Below, in pieces: positions 1-11,284 of a DNA stretch of 64,000 bases. The first letter of the stretch is position 1; every line of letters starts with the position of its first letter. The notes beneath the pieces are model-generated. The model was not told where the DNA came from. It worked only from the letters and a program-made list of their open reading frames with translations, and did no database searches. Source of the stretch: Uranotaenia lowii (lineage: Eukaryota > Arthropoda > Insecta > Diptera > Culicidae); contig NW_026598422.1 in assembly GCF_029784155.1 (NCBI RefSeq), positions 124,001-188,000 of the forward strand. The letters run 5' to 3'. A program made the position numbers and the translations under genes.

Positions 1-256
1 GCAATCCTCGGTTCGGTGCACAGTCGATCGATCCAGTCAGAATCCCATCCATTACGATGAGAAAAAGTAGCGGTGATAAGATACACCCTTGTCTCACTCC
101 AGCAGTTACCGGGATTGGTTTGGACAAGACACCGTCGTGCAAGACCTTGCACGAAAATGCCTCGTATTGTCCTTCGATGAGATGGACTAGTTTCTCTGGG
201 ACCCCTCGTCGCCTTAGAGCCACCCAGATGATTTCATTGTTAAGTCCGTCGAATGC
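1..256 (-). pseudogene. Reverse transcriptase of RTE copy 1, continuation beyond the ORF1 element
   Basis: Minus-strand translation continues the palm domain: it opens with the aspartate end of the catalytic AFD motif, runs through ALRRRGVPEKLVHLIEGQY and reaches the motif-B-like block GVRQGCILSPLLF. The other half of the same motif (VDFEKAF) lies at about 1745-1770, so the two pieces were contiguous before the insertion at 257-1744. The YxDD-containing motif would lie to the left of base 1 and is not in the window. Confidence 0.85.
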
Positions 257-1744
257 AGTTGACGATCAGACCTCATTGTGTACGGATGTGTTTAGATCCC
301 AAGCTACTCAAGTTTTCAACCAAAATTTTGCAGCAGTGCTGTGTGTAGTTTAAAACAATGGCGGATGAACTCATAAAGAACACGCTGGCCTTCAGATTTC
401 CGGATGGGGCTCCCAGTCCATCGTTGATCGAGATGGCTAGATTTGTAAAGAATCTCGACGCGGACAAGTCTCTAATGGAGACCTCCTACAAGGTTGCTGA
501 AGAGAAATCTCTTTTTATTAAATTTCAAAATAACGATGCATTGAAAGATGCAGTGGCTCAGAATGAGGAAAAACTTTCGTTTTTGTATTCCAATGGGAAA
601 ACAGTGGAGGTTACTATGGCTATTACGAGTAATTTAACAAGATACGTTCGCATCTTTGACCTGCCCCCGGAAATTACCGACGCAAACATAGCAGCTGTGC
701 TGGGCAAGTACGGTAGCATAAGGAGGATGGTAAAGGAGAAATTCCCGGCAGAATTAGAACTCGACTTGTACACCGGAGTGAGAGGTGTATATATTGAGGT
801 GAAGAAGGAGATTCCAAGTTCGTTGTTTTTCCTGAATAGGAGAGGACGTATTTACTACGAGGGAATCAAGCAGAAATGCTTCCTTTGTAAGCAGGAGGGC
901 CACCTCAAATCTAACTGCCCGCAGAGCAAAAACAGGAACTCACAAGATGAAGGAAATAGTCACCAACTCGACGGAACGCGCTCGGCTCTCTCTGTTATCT
1001 CTGATAGCAGAGTTGAGACGCAATCGAGCTACTCAGGAGTGGTCCAAAACCTGGTGCCCGTGCACTCGCCACCGGAGCTGCAACTGAAGATGACAACCTT
1101 GACATCATCAAAACAAGCGGTCAACCGGCAAACTGATGTTGGAGACAAAGAGAGTAGGTTCACCAAGACTCTTTGCGAATTTGCGGAGCAGGAGAGAATG
1201 GAGTATGAAGAGGCTAAAACACAGAGCGCTGTGAAACGGCATCGATCCCCGCCCTCGGAAACAGCAACGGATGAAGACGGTTTCTCGCAACAGACCTCCC
1301 GGCGTACGCGTAGAGCGAAGAAAAATACCCTAGCTGTGATTGCAACAGCACCTACAGGCAAATCTACTGTTGTATGTCGCTCACTTAGTAAGTAGGATCA
1401 TTATGATTCTTGGTTTCTCAAAAGAATACTCGATAGCTCGATTCGTTCTACCTGAAAAATAAATTAGTACATATTATCATACTTTTCGTCTTTGTGGTTG
1501 TGTAGAACTCAGCACTCTTTGAAATGAACATTATAATTCAAATATGAAAGCAAGAGAATTAGAGAAGTATGGTGGAAAAACAACATGTTCCTAAGAAGGA
1601 TCTTGAAACAATAATCAATATTTGTTAATGGCATCAATTCAAAATTTACATGAATTAGATTTTGTAAAAAGTGACATATAAATTTGTAAAATTTTAATTA
1701 GTATTTAAGATTTAATGTAGATAATAAAGAAAGATATTATTGAA
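257..1744 (+). mobile_element. ORF1-only LINE (half-LINE) inserted in RTE copy 1
   Basis: A 1488-bp insertion on the plus strand, flanked by AATGC at 252-256 and 1745-1749. It splits the RT codons of the RTE element exactly at its catalytic motif, so the junctions are well fixed. It has a leader of about 100 bp, one intact ORF1 (358-1395), a further 350 bp of AT-rich sequence, and no trace of endonuclease or RT. A 19-codon ATG frame follows the ORF1 stop and may be the ORF2 start before a deletion. Layout resembles the mammalian HAL1 half-L1 idea: ORF1 kept, ORF2 lost, mobility supplied in trans. It could equally be a full element that was internally deleted after insertion. Confidence 0.8.
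358..1395 (+). CDS. LINE ORF1 protein, RRM-like plus CCHC zinc knuckle
   Basis: Uninterrupted 345-codon frame starting at an ATG about 100 bp inside the element. Residues about 95-168 form an RRM-like block (RYVRIFDLPPEITDANI at its start). This is followed by a gag-type knuckle with C174, C177, H182 and C187 (C-x2-C-x4-H-x4-C), then a basic, serine-rich tail. This is the layout of nucleic-acid-binding ORF1 proteins of insect LINEs in the R1/LOA/Jockey range; I do not fix the clade. The expected role is binding element RNA and forming the ribonucleoprotein. The frame has no stop or shift, unlike every other retroelement frame in the window, which suggests recent insertion or purifying selection before it. 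Confidence 0.85.
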   Translation: MADELIKNTLAFRFPDGAPSPSLIEMARFVKNLDADKSLMETSYKVAEEKSLFIKFQNNDALKDAVAQNEEKLSFLYSNGKTVEVTMAITSNLTRYVRIFDLPPEITDANIAAVLGKYGSIRRMVKEKFPAELELDLYTGVRGVYIEVKKEIPSSLFFLNRRGRIYYEGIKQKCFLCKQEGHLKSNCPQSKNRNSQDEGNSHQLDGTRSALSVISDSRVETQSSYSGVVQNLVPVHSPPELQLKMTTLTSSKQAVNRQTDVGDKESRFTKTLCEFAEQERMEYEEAKTQSAVKRHRSPPSETATDEDGFSQQTSRRTRRAKKNTLAVIATAPTGKSTVVCRSLSK

Positions 1745-1759
1745 AATGCTTTTTCGAAA

Positions 1760-3634
1760 TCAACGAACACCAGCAGAAGAGAGTCCTTCGTTGATTTGTT
1801 CCAGTATGATTCGTAGCGTTGTGATGTGGTCCACACATGATCGTCCGGATCGGAATCCACCTTGTTGCCGTAGCAGTGTAGCGTCGATTTTCTCCTGGAT
1901 CCTGTTCAGGATCACTTTGCAGAGTACTTTGAGGGTTGTACAGATCAACGTTATGCCTCGCCAGTTACCGCAATCTGTCAGGTCCCCTTTCTTCGGGACC
2001 TTCACGAGGATGCCCTGCACCCAGTCGGCCGGGAATGTTGCAGTATCCCAGATGTCAGCGAAAAAACGGTGCAACATTTGTGCTGACAGGGCAGGGTCGG
2101 CTTTGAGCATTTCAGCAGGGATGCAGTCAATCCCAGGTGCTTTGTTGGATTTCATGTTTTTGATTGCCGCTTCTATTTCAGCTAGCGTGGGCGCTTCCGA
2201 GTTTACGCCATTAATGCGACTTACTGTGGGCGCCTCGAGCTGCGTGTTGTGTTGGCCATCGCTATTCGTAAGTCGGAAGAGTTGTTCGAAGTGCTCAGTC
2301 CATCGTTTGAGCTGATCTGTTCGATCGGTCAATACCTGACCTGCTCGGTCTTTCAGCGGCATTCTTGCATTAGTCCTTGCACCACTGAGGCGGCGAGAAA
2401 TGTCATAAAGTAATCGGATATCTCCATTGGCGGCGGCTCTTTCCTCCTCTTCGGCTAGGGAGTTTGTCCAGGCTCACTTGTCTCGTCTACAAGCTCGTTT
2501 AACTGCCTTTTACAGCTCCGCATATCGTAAGCGAGCGGCTGCTTTGGCTGACCCGGTACATGCCTGCTCAATTCCGACTTTCGCCTTTCTCCGATCATCG
2601 ACCATCCTCCAAGTTTCATCCGACATCCATTCACCTCTTCTTCCACAAACTTTACCGAGAGTACCATGGCTCGTCGTGATAAAGGCATTCTTGATTCCAC
2701 ACCACTGTTCTTCGACTGTTCCGTCTGTCGGCAGCTCCGAGGCTCGGGATTCTAGCTGTTCAACGTATGCCCTTTTCACCTCTGGATTCTCCAACCGGTG
2801 GACGTCGTATCGACACCCGACCTTCTCCTCGCGCCGTTGGACACGCGCAACTCTCAGTCGTATCTCGCTAAGGACGAGGTGATGGTCAGATGCAATGTCT
2901 GCGCTTCGCTTGTTGCGGACATCAAGAAGGCTCCTTCTCCATTTTCGGCTGATGCAGATGTGGTCAATTTGATTTTCTGTTCGGCCATCTCGGGATACCC
3001 AATTGACCTTATGTGCTGGTCGATGGGGGAAGAGCGATCCACCGATCACCATGTTGTTGTTGCCACAAAATTTTACAAACAGCGCTCCGTTTTCGCTCAT
3101 CTGTCCTAGGCCATGGCGCCCCATGATGCGCTCAAAGTCTTGATTGTCGGAGCCTATCTTTGCGTTGAAGTCGCCCAAATGGATTTGAATGTCACCCTTC
3201 GGAATTCTCTCTACCACGCTGTTCAGTTGACTGTAAAATTACTCTTTCTCTTGCAAATCGGCAACGTCAGTTGGCGCAGAACACTGGACCATTGTAAGGT
3301 TTCTAACCCGTGTTCTAAATCTGGCTACGATTATTCTTACGTTTATCGGTTCCCATCTAATGAGGGCCGCGTATGCCTGCGGGCTTAACAGGAAATCAAC
3401 TCCTCGTTCCCGAGTAGCATGTTCTCCTCGTATGGCAGAGTAAAGCTGGACTTGCCCGGACTGTGACTTGTGTTCTCCAGTGTTAGGCCAACGGACTTCG
3501 CTCAGTCCCAGAATTTCAAGCTCGAGGCGGCTAGCTTCTCTAGCACTATGAGCCAGCTTGCCTTTTTGAGCAAGGGTTAAAACATTCCAAGTTCCAATTC
3601 GTGTCCGTGTTTTCATGCTAAAAGTCGTCGCCAA
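1760..3634 (-). pseudogene. Endonuclease-reverse transcriptase of RTE copy 1 (N-terminal and middle part)
   Basis: Starts at an ATG at 3634. The APE endonuclease shows the LSEVRW glutamate motif, GDFNAKIGSD, an NQIDH motif and an intact SDHHLV motif, so the nuclease active site looks conserved. After a linker come RT fingers motifs (NKAPGIDCIPAEML, NWRGITL, QGGFRSGRSCVDH). The frame is a single one down to about 1775 but carries three in-frame stops: TAA at 3239-3241, TAA at 2510-2512 and TGA at 2474-2476. A small deletion near 1775 then shifts the frame just before the catalytic VDFEKAF motif. Function in life: target-site nicking and reverse transcription of its own RNA. This copy cannot make the full protein. 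Confidence 0.85.
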
Positions 3635-4041
3635 AGTTCCAGGTCGGTCATTTCTTTCGGATTCCGAAACAAGTTTATGAGTCGGGAGCAGTAGGTTGTT
3701 AGCCTAAAGTCCCTATCCCGCGATGGGGCTGCCATCTTGGACTTAGCTGGCGGGTGCCGCATTTCATAAATTCAGACGCTGTTTGAGCCGCCCCTGACCT
3801 GGAGAACAGACGCTCGGTTGTTGTTGCACGCCGCCCCTGATCTGGGGAACAGACGCGTGCGGCCACCTTCTCAGTCTGCATGCGACCAAAGCATCCACCG
3901 GGGTTGGGTACCCGATCTCCGCTTAGGTTACTCGCATCCCAGCCGGTACCACGGGGAGGTAGAGATAGGAGTTGTGAATAAGAGGTGATATGACCACTAT
4001 GGGGTCTCGTGTTGCACATTATCCACCGTTAACCAGCCAAA
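3635..4041 (-). other. 5' untranslated region of RTE copy 1
   Basis: The outermost 230 bp or so is clearly homologous to 35820-36070 at the 5' end of RTE copy 2, although the proteins behind the two leaders belong to visibly different subfamilies. Within it a roughly 25-bp GC-rich block with the core GCCGCCCCTGA is present twice (near 3790 and near 3830), against once in copy 2, so a short tandem duplication occurred here. The leader probably holds the internal promoter. A self-cleaving HDV-like ribozyme is known at the 5' end of some RTE elements, but I could not draw a convincing fold. Confidence 0.65.
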
Positions 4042-6497
4042 ATAATGTATAGGCAAGTCTTTTATAGATTAAAGTCTTTTTGTCCCTGCCTATCTTCTCC
4101 TCTCCCTGTCAATAGATTTAAGTTCCGCTAGCATTTGAATGATGTCCTCCGGTTCCGAGACTGAGCAAGATAAAAAAAGTTTAAAAATAAAATGTACTGT
4201 CTGTCCTGTCAACCATCATCATCGTCATCTTCGAACCCGTGTAAAGCTGAACCAACTCCAAAAACTAACTATCCCTCCATAGTTGTTCGTTTGGATTCTA
4301 TATTGATTTTCTATGGATGGGTTTCGACTGCCAAAGGACGAGAGAGAGAGACAGAGAGCCACACAACAGAGGACAGGACGCATTGAATGTATCAAATAAA
4401 TCTCATTTGCATATTTTCGCTATTAAATGCGAAAAATTTCGATACACATTCTCCCTGGGTGATCCTTGGGTGCGTTTTTTCTCCTGGTTCGTTTTCATTT
4501 TGCGTCAGCTGAAATCATTTTCTCGCTAGCCCTTCGACAACATGCCATATTTGTACATATATGTATGTGCGTTTTGCACGTATCCTATTTGCCAGGGACC
4601 AAACCTTTTTTGTGTCCTGCCGGAGTCGATTTATATGGGATGGATCCTCTAGGTTCCATACACATAACATTTGTATATGGTGGATGTATGTTTGACGTGA
4701 TTTTGGGGTTGGTTTTAAACCAACAGGAACGAGAAAAAACTCCGATAGATGATGATGCTTCCGATGGCTTGGTTTGTGATGTTTTGTTTTACATGACTGT
4801 TGGCAGGATGTGATTTTACAAAATTTTTTTTTGGCCCTGGTCTTCAATTTCATGTTTTGGTCAAATGATGGCGGACAATCAAATGCTCTCCCCTTTAGGA
4901 ATTGATAAATTTATTTTTTAATTCATTTCAATCTTTTGGAACATTTTGGTAGGAACATTTATAGATAAATTAAGAAGAAATTTAAGAAAAATCATCTCAG
5001 AAACAAAAAACCCTAAACTACTATCTATAGATAGTCGGTGTCTCTGATGCAAACATTTTATTTATAGAAAGTTAGTAGCGCCTATTTTCGCACCATTCGA
5101 AAGCTGGGACTTTCCTCTTTCATTTTGAGCCCAAATTTCAAATAATCCATCGATACATCAATTTATTAATTTGAAGATTTTTTAAACCTTTTTAATGGTT
5201 TTTTCAAAGACAAAATCAACCTTATCACTGTTAAAACACTCATTTTACCTTTAGCGTTAATCCCACTTTATATGCCGATGGCATGTTTCAATAGAAAATT
5301 TCTCTGGCTACAACCTTTTTGAATACATCAAAGTTATACAAATTTAGAGAAAAGGGTTGGAATGTCACAAACAGAATCATTTTTAATTCATTGGAAAAAA
5401 CTTCTCATCAGAAAAAGTATTCTACCAACATAGTTATTAATTCACTGGTGTATAAATGTTCAGGATGGTTTGTTTACATTAAGAAATCAAACTTTTGCAT
5501 AAATTTGATTAGGATTATCTAAAATAATGAGCATTTATGGAGTTTTATTATTCCGAAACAAATATGAAATTAATTTTTTTATCTCAGTTTTTTTTTTCAA
5601 AAATCCTTAAAGGGGGAACGAATAAAGTTTTAAAGAAAAATGTGACAAATTCTTCGAAAATTCAAATAGTAAAAAGGGCGAAAGCCAAACTGTAAAATAT
5701 AAGAATTATATCACCTGTTGCCACCTGTGGTTTTTTTTTTAAATTTTCTATCTAAATTATCTCGAATTTTAGATTTTGTACAATGGAGATTGTATAAAAG
5801 TTTGTTGCATAAAAGCTTTTGTCCAATTTTTTTTCAATTTATTTAAAATTTTAAAATAATTTTAAATAAACTACACCCCTCCCCCTCTTCTTGTGATGTT
5901 TCTACACCAAGTGATAAAAGAAGGATATCAACATTGTTCCAGTAATAGTAAAAATAAGATAGCACCTGCTTCACTTGGAAATGTTATTACTGATTTCATA
6001 TTTTGAGCGATGTAACATCTTGAATATGTATGTATTATCTGCGCAATTAAATGTAAAAAATTTATTTTAAGCATTTTAAGAAACTACTTTAAGATCTGTT
6101 CATGACACGATGTTAAAGTTAGTTTTCATAAAAGTAAGGAAATAACATTCAAAATTCATTCATTCAAGAATCATTCAACCTCAATAACTTTTGTTGTTTC
6201 AAGTTCAATCGTGGGGCAGTCTTGAGGTGAAACATTTGTCGCAATTAAGGATTTTAGAAAAATATTCATCAAAAACAATCAGTCTTACTTAACCTACTTA
6301 CAGCAATCAGTCACATCAGATCGATAGCAAATCTTTTTACCTTTAATATTCAAATTAAAGATTTTAATTTATGTTATGCAGTCCAAGATATTTGAGTTTA
6401 AGTACCAGTACTACTTTTATTCTTCCTAAATTTCATATTTGGTGCATAATTCAAAAACTGCCCAGACAACCATTTGGTGGGTATTTCGAATTTGCAA
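4042..6497. other. AT-rich DNA, no gene seen
   Basis: Frames here are short and without recognisable domains. The stretch 4192-4850 is somewhat less AT-rich with GA-rich and CA-rich patches (around 4340-4380) but I see no exon with credible splice sites. The remainder is poly-A/poly-T-rich intergenic sequence. Confidence 0.5.
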
Positions 6498-6741
6498 ATA
6501 GGGCGGGGAATGGGGGCATAATGACCACCTTAAGGAAAACGCTTATTTAACCATAGAGAACAGCTGTAATATGTGAATTACATCATTGTTTCGTGTTTAG
6601 ACACTCAAATAGTCTATTGCCTAATTGGATGAAACTTGAAAAAGTAGATAAAATCGTTCAAAAATGCATTTTAAAAATTTTAGCCGAAAGCTGAAAACCA
6701 GTCACTGTAGAGGCATAATGAGAAACCCCCCGAGGCAGTCT

Positions 6742-6919
6742 GAGCACCATTAATGAAGGCATAATCAGCGTTTTCTGCCGGGAATTCTAGCAGCAAATTC
6801 GACTCGATGAAGTCAACTGAGTAATAGAGCTACAGCTTGACTTGTATCGTCTGACGATTTGGCCTATTGGTTAGATGTCGGAGTTGTCGATTCCCGGTCG
6901 AGGTGATTTTTTTTTTTTT
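6742..6919 (+). repeat. Left inverted arm with tRNA-like Pol III unit
   Basis: Pairs with 7133-7326 around a 213-bp spacer. It carries an A-box-like TGGCCTATTGG and a B-box-like GTCGATTCCCGG, and ends in a run of about 13 T, a Pol III-type terminator. Compared with the right arm it lacks about 16 bases between the boxes. The T-stem does not fold as in a true tRNA, so this is tRNA-derived, not a tRNA gene. Confidence 0.55.
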
Positions 6920-7132
6920 CATTTATCATTCGTGATCATGATTGCACTAAACGGTGAGGCGTAGATTCGTCAAACAAAGCAATAACACAGTAATCTAGGT
7001 CTGTTTGTAGAATTCAAAGAATTAACACATGCTCATACATTATGTTTCTGGTGTTTTGTTTGACGGATGATGCTTTGATGCTATTAGCCGTATAATGTAA
7101 CAATAAAAAAAATCAATCATGAATGGTATGTG

Positions 7133-7326
7133 CAAAAAAAAAATCTCCTCGAACAGGAATCGAACTCGAGTCTACTGATTACCTCTCCGACACTTTTCCA
7201 ATAGGCCAAATCGACAGACGAAACAAGCCAAGCTGTAGCTCTATTATTCAGTTGACTTCATCGAGTGAAATACGCTGCTAGATTCAACGGCAGAAAACGC
7301 TCATTATGCCTTCATTAATAGTGCTC
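7133..7326 (-). repeat. Right inverted arm with tRNA-like Pol III unit
   Basis: On the minus strand it reads TTGGCCTATTGG (A box), then GAGTTCGATTCC (B box, very close to consensus), then a T9 run. The B box here is better than in the left arm. The two units point at each other, so transcripts from them would be convergent and complementary. Confidence 0.55.
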
Positions 7327-7740
7327 TATTCGCCCCAGGTAAACAAATTTAAGTAAAAACGCGCTTTAAAATTGATTAAAGTGAAAATTCAAACATTTTA
7401 TGATGGTGAAAATTGAGAAACAAAACGTAAATCATGTTCCAGTGCGTACATTTCAGATCAAGATGATTTAAAGGTCATAAAAGCTCGTTTGGTGGTGCTC
7501 AAAAATTGTAACATTTTCGTCACTTGAGAACCTAGCTGGTTATTATTTGATATTTCTGTAGAGATCAGGAGGATATTTCTTTTTTGGTGAAAACTTAATA
7601 CTATGGATAGTATGCAACAAATCCTTATGAAAATTTGTTTAAGAAAATTCGTACTTATGTAGAAAAAAGGAGTGCTCATTATGCCCAGGGTGCTCGTTAT
7701 GCCCTCATCTCCCCTATACGTACAAATATACGTGTAAACA

Positions 7741-9017
7741 TCTATATATATAAAAAGCAAATATCTGTATGTTTGTTTGTTTGTTTGTTTGTTTGTTTGT
7801 TTGTCCTCTATAGACTCAGCCGTCTTAAGAGCTAGAGGTCTGAAATTTGGCATGAAGACTCATTAGGTCCAGGAAGGATGAAAAATGTTTTCAGATTTTT
7901 GGATTATCAAATTTAGGGTCAGGGGTCGGCCAAAGGGGTCGTCCATATCCACTGATTAATGTTTTTGCGATATTGGCTTTATTTTACATCGGATGGTAAT
8001 GAAAATTTGCACATGACTGTTTTTAGAGACGAGCAATCGATTACAGTTATCAAATTTAGGGTCAGGGGTCATCCAAAGGGGTCGTCCATATTAACTGTTC
8101 GCTGTTTTTGCGATATTGACGTTATTATAAATCGGATTCAGTTGAAAATTGGTACACCATAGTTTTGAATGATGTTCGATCGATTCAAGGTATCAAATTT
8201 AGTTTAAGGGGCCGGCGAAAGGGGTCGTCCATATAAACATTTCAGTATTTTAGTTATATTGACGTTATTATGCATCGGATTGGGATGAAAATTTGCACAT
8301 ATGAGTTATTAGAGACTTACAATCGATTCCACTTATCAAAATGTATGTCAGGGGTCTGCCAAAGGGGTCGTCCATATTAACTATTCACTGTTTTTGCGAT
8401 ATTGGCGTTTTGATACATCCGATTCAGATGAAAATTGGTACACGTTAGTTTTCAGGGACGGGTAATCGATTTCAGATGTCATTTTTTTTGCCAGGGGTCA
8501 ACGAAAAGGGTCGTCCATATTAAATAATTTCTCACTGTTTTTAGCAATATTGACGTTATTATGCAATGGATTCGTTTGAAAATATGCACACAAGAGCCAC
8601 CGAAAGAGGTTTAACGTTTTGGCAATAATTGCGTTGTTATGCAACGATCGAGACGAAATTTGTACACGGGAGTTGGGACGGTCAATTGATTTCTGATTTC
8701 AATTTTTGTATAAAGCGAAAAAAACGGGGTCATCAATAATAACTGTTAAATTTATTTTTGCGATAATAAGATGTGTTTGTATGGCATAGTAACGGAAGTT
8801 TATATATGAGGATTTTTTTTGGCAAGGTCAATTGATTTCTGTTTTCAAATTAAGTAACAGAAGACAAAAAAAGTGATCGTCCAACATTTTTGCTATTATT
8901 GCTTAACAATAATTTCGGAAGTGCATCTGGAAAATGCTTGGCAATTGACTTTAATACACATTTTTCATAACATTTTCCAAGTTGAAAGCGAAACGGAGTT
9001 CGTATGGGATAAGCTAG
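7741..9017 (+). mobile_element. Non-autonomous Helitron, copy 1 (complete)
   Basis: Starts with TC (TCTATATATATAAAAAG) directly after an A and ends CTAG (9014-9017) directly before a T. That is the Helitron signature: 5' TC, 3' CTRR, insertion between A and T. Length 1277 bp. Inside are a (TTTG)n tract at about 7768-7803 and then repeats with exact 143-bp spacing. No Rep or helicase frame is present. A second copy (54923-58011 minus its nested insertion) has nearly the same length and the same ends. The 3' terminal block GTATGGGATAAGCTAG resembles the GGGTCAGCTAG ends at 31528, 40519 and 42751. Confidence 0.85.
7880..8700 (+). repeat. 143-bp tandem units inside Helitron copy 1
   Basis: The marker GTCGTCCATA recurs at 7938, 8081, 8224, 8367 and 8510, every interval being exactly 143 bp. 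Each unit also carries a tttttgcgatattgacgtt-like block, a 'gaaaattKgYacac' block and a caatcgattt block. The units differ considerably from each other in sequence, yet no interval changes by a single base. Confidence 0.9.
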
Positions 9018-9894
9018 TATCATATATAATGCAGCAAAACCAGTATATACATATAGTTTTAGAGGCCATATATGTAGGTACATTAGCACACATATTCTTG
9101 ATTTGAATTGTATTGAATTACGATTTGCACGATTTGTCATGCGAACCATTGACGACTACCTCGATTCTTTTTGGAATATACTATGACAATTTACATTGAT
9201 GATTGAGGTTGTAATCTTGTAGGTCTTCGCTCAATATGCGATTGGGAATATATATACGACATTTTTCGTATCAATATGGAAAGTTTGACGACTTATTTGG
9301 TCGTCTTCTGCGACTTCAAGGCAGGGCTCTTATTTTCTGTCAGTCGAATAAAAATAAGATTTTTTCAAAGAAAGGCTTTTTTGGCTATCAAATTTAAGTT
9401 AATATCGTACAATTCATGTTTTGCCTAGTTGCTGAATTTTTTCAACGTTCATGATGTAATTGTAGTACCTGGACTTGATCCCCTTACGTTACAATCTGCG
9501 GCTCATGATGGTTCCTCGACGTTTTTTGGAATATGTAAATTCAAGGGGATTTGCTTTAAAGGCATTAAACCAAAAGCAAATCGTATATTTCTAAAACTAA
9601 AATCTTATTATCATAAACGATTTCATTGAACTTATATGTATTCGTTTACGATTTCCAGCAAATACGTTTTACAAAAATCAGACATGCGAATTATTTGCAT
9701 AGATATACGATTGCATGCACATTATTACGAATCAATGCAGTTATATATGATTGTATAGCATATATCTCCAAGCAGTGTTCAAAATTTTCACAGTCAAAGC
9801 TCAATATTCACTCAACTGACAGCATCCTGTCTTTCAAAGTCAAAGCTTTTAAACAGCTTTCCATATTAGTATCTTTCAAAGTAAAGGAGCTTTT
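9018..9894. other. AT-rich DNA, no gene seen
   Basis: Short frames only. The last 100 bp contains a loosely repeated 'tttcaaagtcaaagct' phrase (near 9790, 9830 and 9870). No domain or RNA gene recognised. Confidence 0.45.
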
Positions 9895-10510
9895 TACCGT
9901 ATTCATTTCCAGTCAAAATCCTTCCTTTCTTCAGTTCTTTTGAAAGCCGTTTCAATCATATTCAATTGAAAATGATTGCTGTTTTTGTTCATGCATATTT
10001 TTGCAGGTTCTTGATGAAAATTTTCGCTTCCTGAGTATTTTTTTCTATGATATTCAGAATAATCAGGCAGTACGAGATGTTTCAAATAAAAGCTGTAATC
10101 TCAATCGTGTAGTCCGTCGCCTACTGAGGACATAAATAAATTTTTCAAAACGAAAAACAACCAAAATTTTTTTTTAATGTTTATTTGTTTATATTATGAA
10201 TTTCAATTAAATATAGCTTGAATTGGAAAGATAAATGTATGTGTATGCCAAATCAATCTTTAATTCCAAGTTAATCACAGAAAGCAACACACATCATCAA
10301 ATATGCTTACACTGAATCATGTCCTTTACACTGCCGCACGCAGTAGTGATTGTTGTTTTTGCTGTATATAAGCGTTCCTTGGCGCTCTTTCATTCCTTTA
10401 TGACTGAAAATGTCTGCCTTTCAAATGAATATAAATATGAACAACGCGCAAATTTATCGAAAGTTGAAAGGCGGTTTCTAGCTTACATTCCTATTAGGAT
10501 ATATTGACAG
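9895..10510 (+). repeat. Dispersed repeat, copy A (inverted relative to 52130-52945)
   Basis: Aligns collinearly with the reverse complement of 52130-52945. Shared landmarks are a CCGTATTCATTTCC start, a CATGMATATTTTTNCAGGT block, a 'gaattggaaagataaatgta' block, and a final block with gagcgccaag-type sequence opposite GCGTTCCTTGGCGCTCTTTC and AAAGGCGGTTTC. Copy B contains about 200 bp not present here. No protein frame is conserved between the copies, so this looks like a non-coding transposon family of unknown class. Confidence 0.6.
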
Positions 10511-10537
10511 TTCTACACGAACACCAACTTATCAGGA

Positions 10538-11284
10538 GGCCTCAGCCCTAACCTCAAACCATGGGAGAACAGAATCGATTTTTGAGAAGGGCGCACGACA
10601 ATCGCGATTTTGCAGTACTAATTTCGACAAATTCGCCCTGTGGAAAAGCGATACACAGATGCTCGTGTTTTGATTTTTTGGGTGTTCAGGGGTGCCAAGT
10701 GCATTGATATTTGGTAAAATGATTATTTTTTTTTTAATTGCATAGTTATTGAAAAACCTTTTCATGAGTACTGAGAATTTGCAACTTTCCCGTAGATTTC
10801 TATTCGAATGTGAAATTAAAGACATCATTTATCTGAACGAAATATCAACATACTGTATCGCACACTTAAACGATGTAGCTAATTATGTGGATATGTTTAA
10901 AATAATCAGAGCATTTAGGCGATTATTTTCAAATTCAACATAGACGGGGTCATCATTATTTTACTTGTTTGTAACAGTAAATGATTTTGCATTCATTAAG
11001 AAATTAGAAACAACTCTTTTTTAATCTACCAAGCAGTACATGAACATTTATTTCAGATGTTTTGAATTCACCTTGGAAATTCATTAGCAAAAGATGGCTT
11101 ATCTTCATCCATTTAGGGACGCCCCGTAATGAATTCAAACGTTTAGCTGTTGATAGTTAAAAAAATAAATCAACTCAGAAATATTATAATTAGTTTTAAA
11201 CAAGCAAATACTGATTTTAGTAACGCACCTAGCATCACTGGTGAGGCCGCCAGCAAATAAAAATTTGAGGTTATGGCTGAGGCC
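10538..11284. repeat. 21-bp inverted repeat pair, possible TIRs of a 750-bp element
   Basis: GGCCTCAGCCCTAACCTCAA at 10538 is matched by the reverse complement at 11264-11284 over 21 bases with one mismatch. The enclosed DNA has no long frame. No target duplication was recognised, so an element is possible but not shown. Confidence 0.4.

Larger units (their letters stand above)
1..4041 (-). mobile_element. RTE-like non-LTR retrotransposon, copy 1, interrupted, runs off left edge
   Basis: Read on the minus strand this is 5' UTR (about 4041-3635), AP endonuclease (from 3634), then reverse transcriptase. RT continues past the left edge before the YxDD motif is reached. The 5' limit is placed at 4041 because a second element (ending near 36070) shares sequence up to exactly this point and both then diverge. 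Position 257-1744 is a foreign insertion; the RT frame resumes on the other side of it. The element is dead: it has several nonsense codons and a frameshift. Clade assignment (RTE-like) is inferred from the APE plus RT layout without a separate ORF1 and from motif style; a phylogeny could move it. Confidence 0.85.
6498..7716. mobile_element. TIR element with inverted tRNA-like arms
   Basis: The left end (about 6498-6560) and the reverse complement of the right end (about 7670-7716) match: both read roughly GGGNATGRGGGCATAAYGA, then an A/C-rich run. The 60-odd bp after the left TIR, containing GACGCTTATTTAACC-like sequence and GTGTTTAGACACT, recur in inverted orientation at 20120-20222, so this is a dispersed family. 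There is no transposase frame. Two long inverted arms sit inside (6742-6919 and 7133-7326). Superfamily unknown; target duplication not resolved. Confidence 0.6.

Noticed and set aside
3810..4041. HDV-like self-cleaving ribozyme in the RTE leader
   Set aside because: Known for some RTE elements, but I could not find a P1 pairing from the inferred 5' base; kept only as a test.
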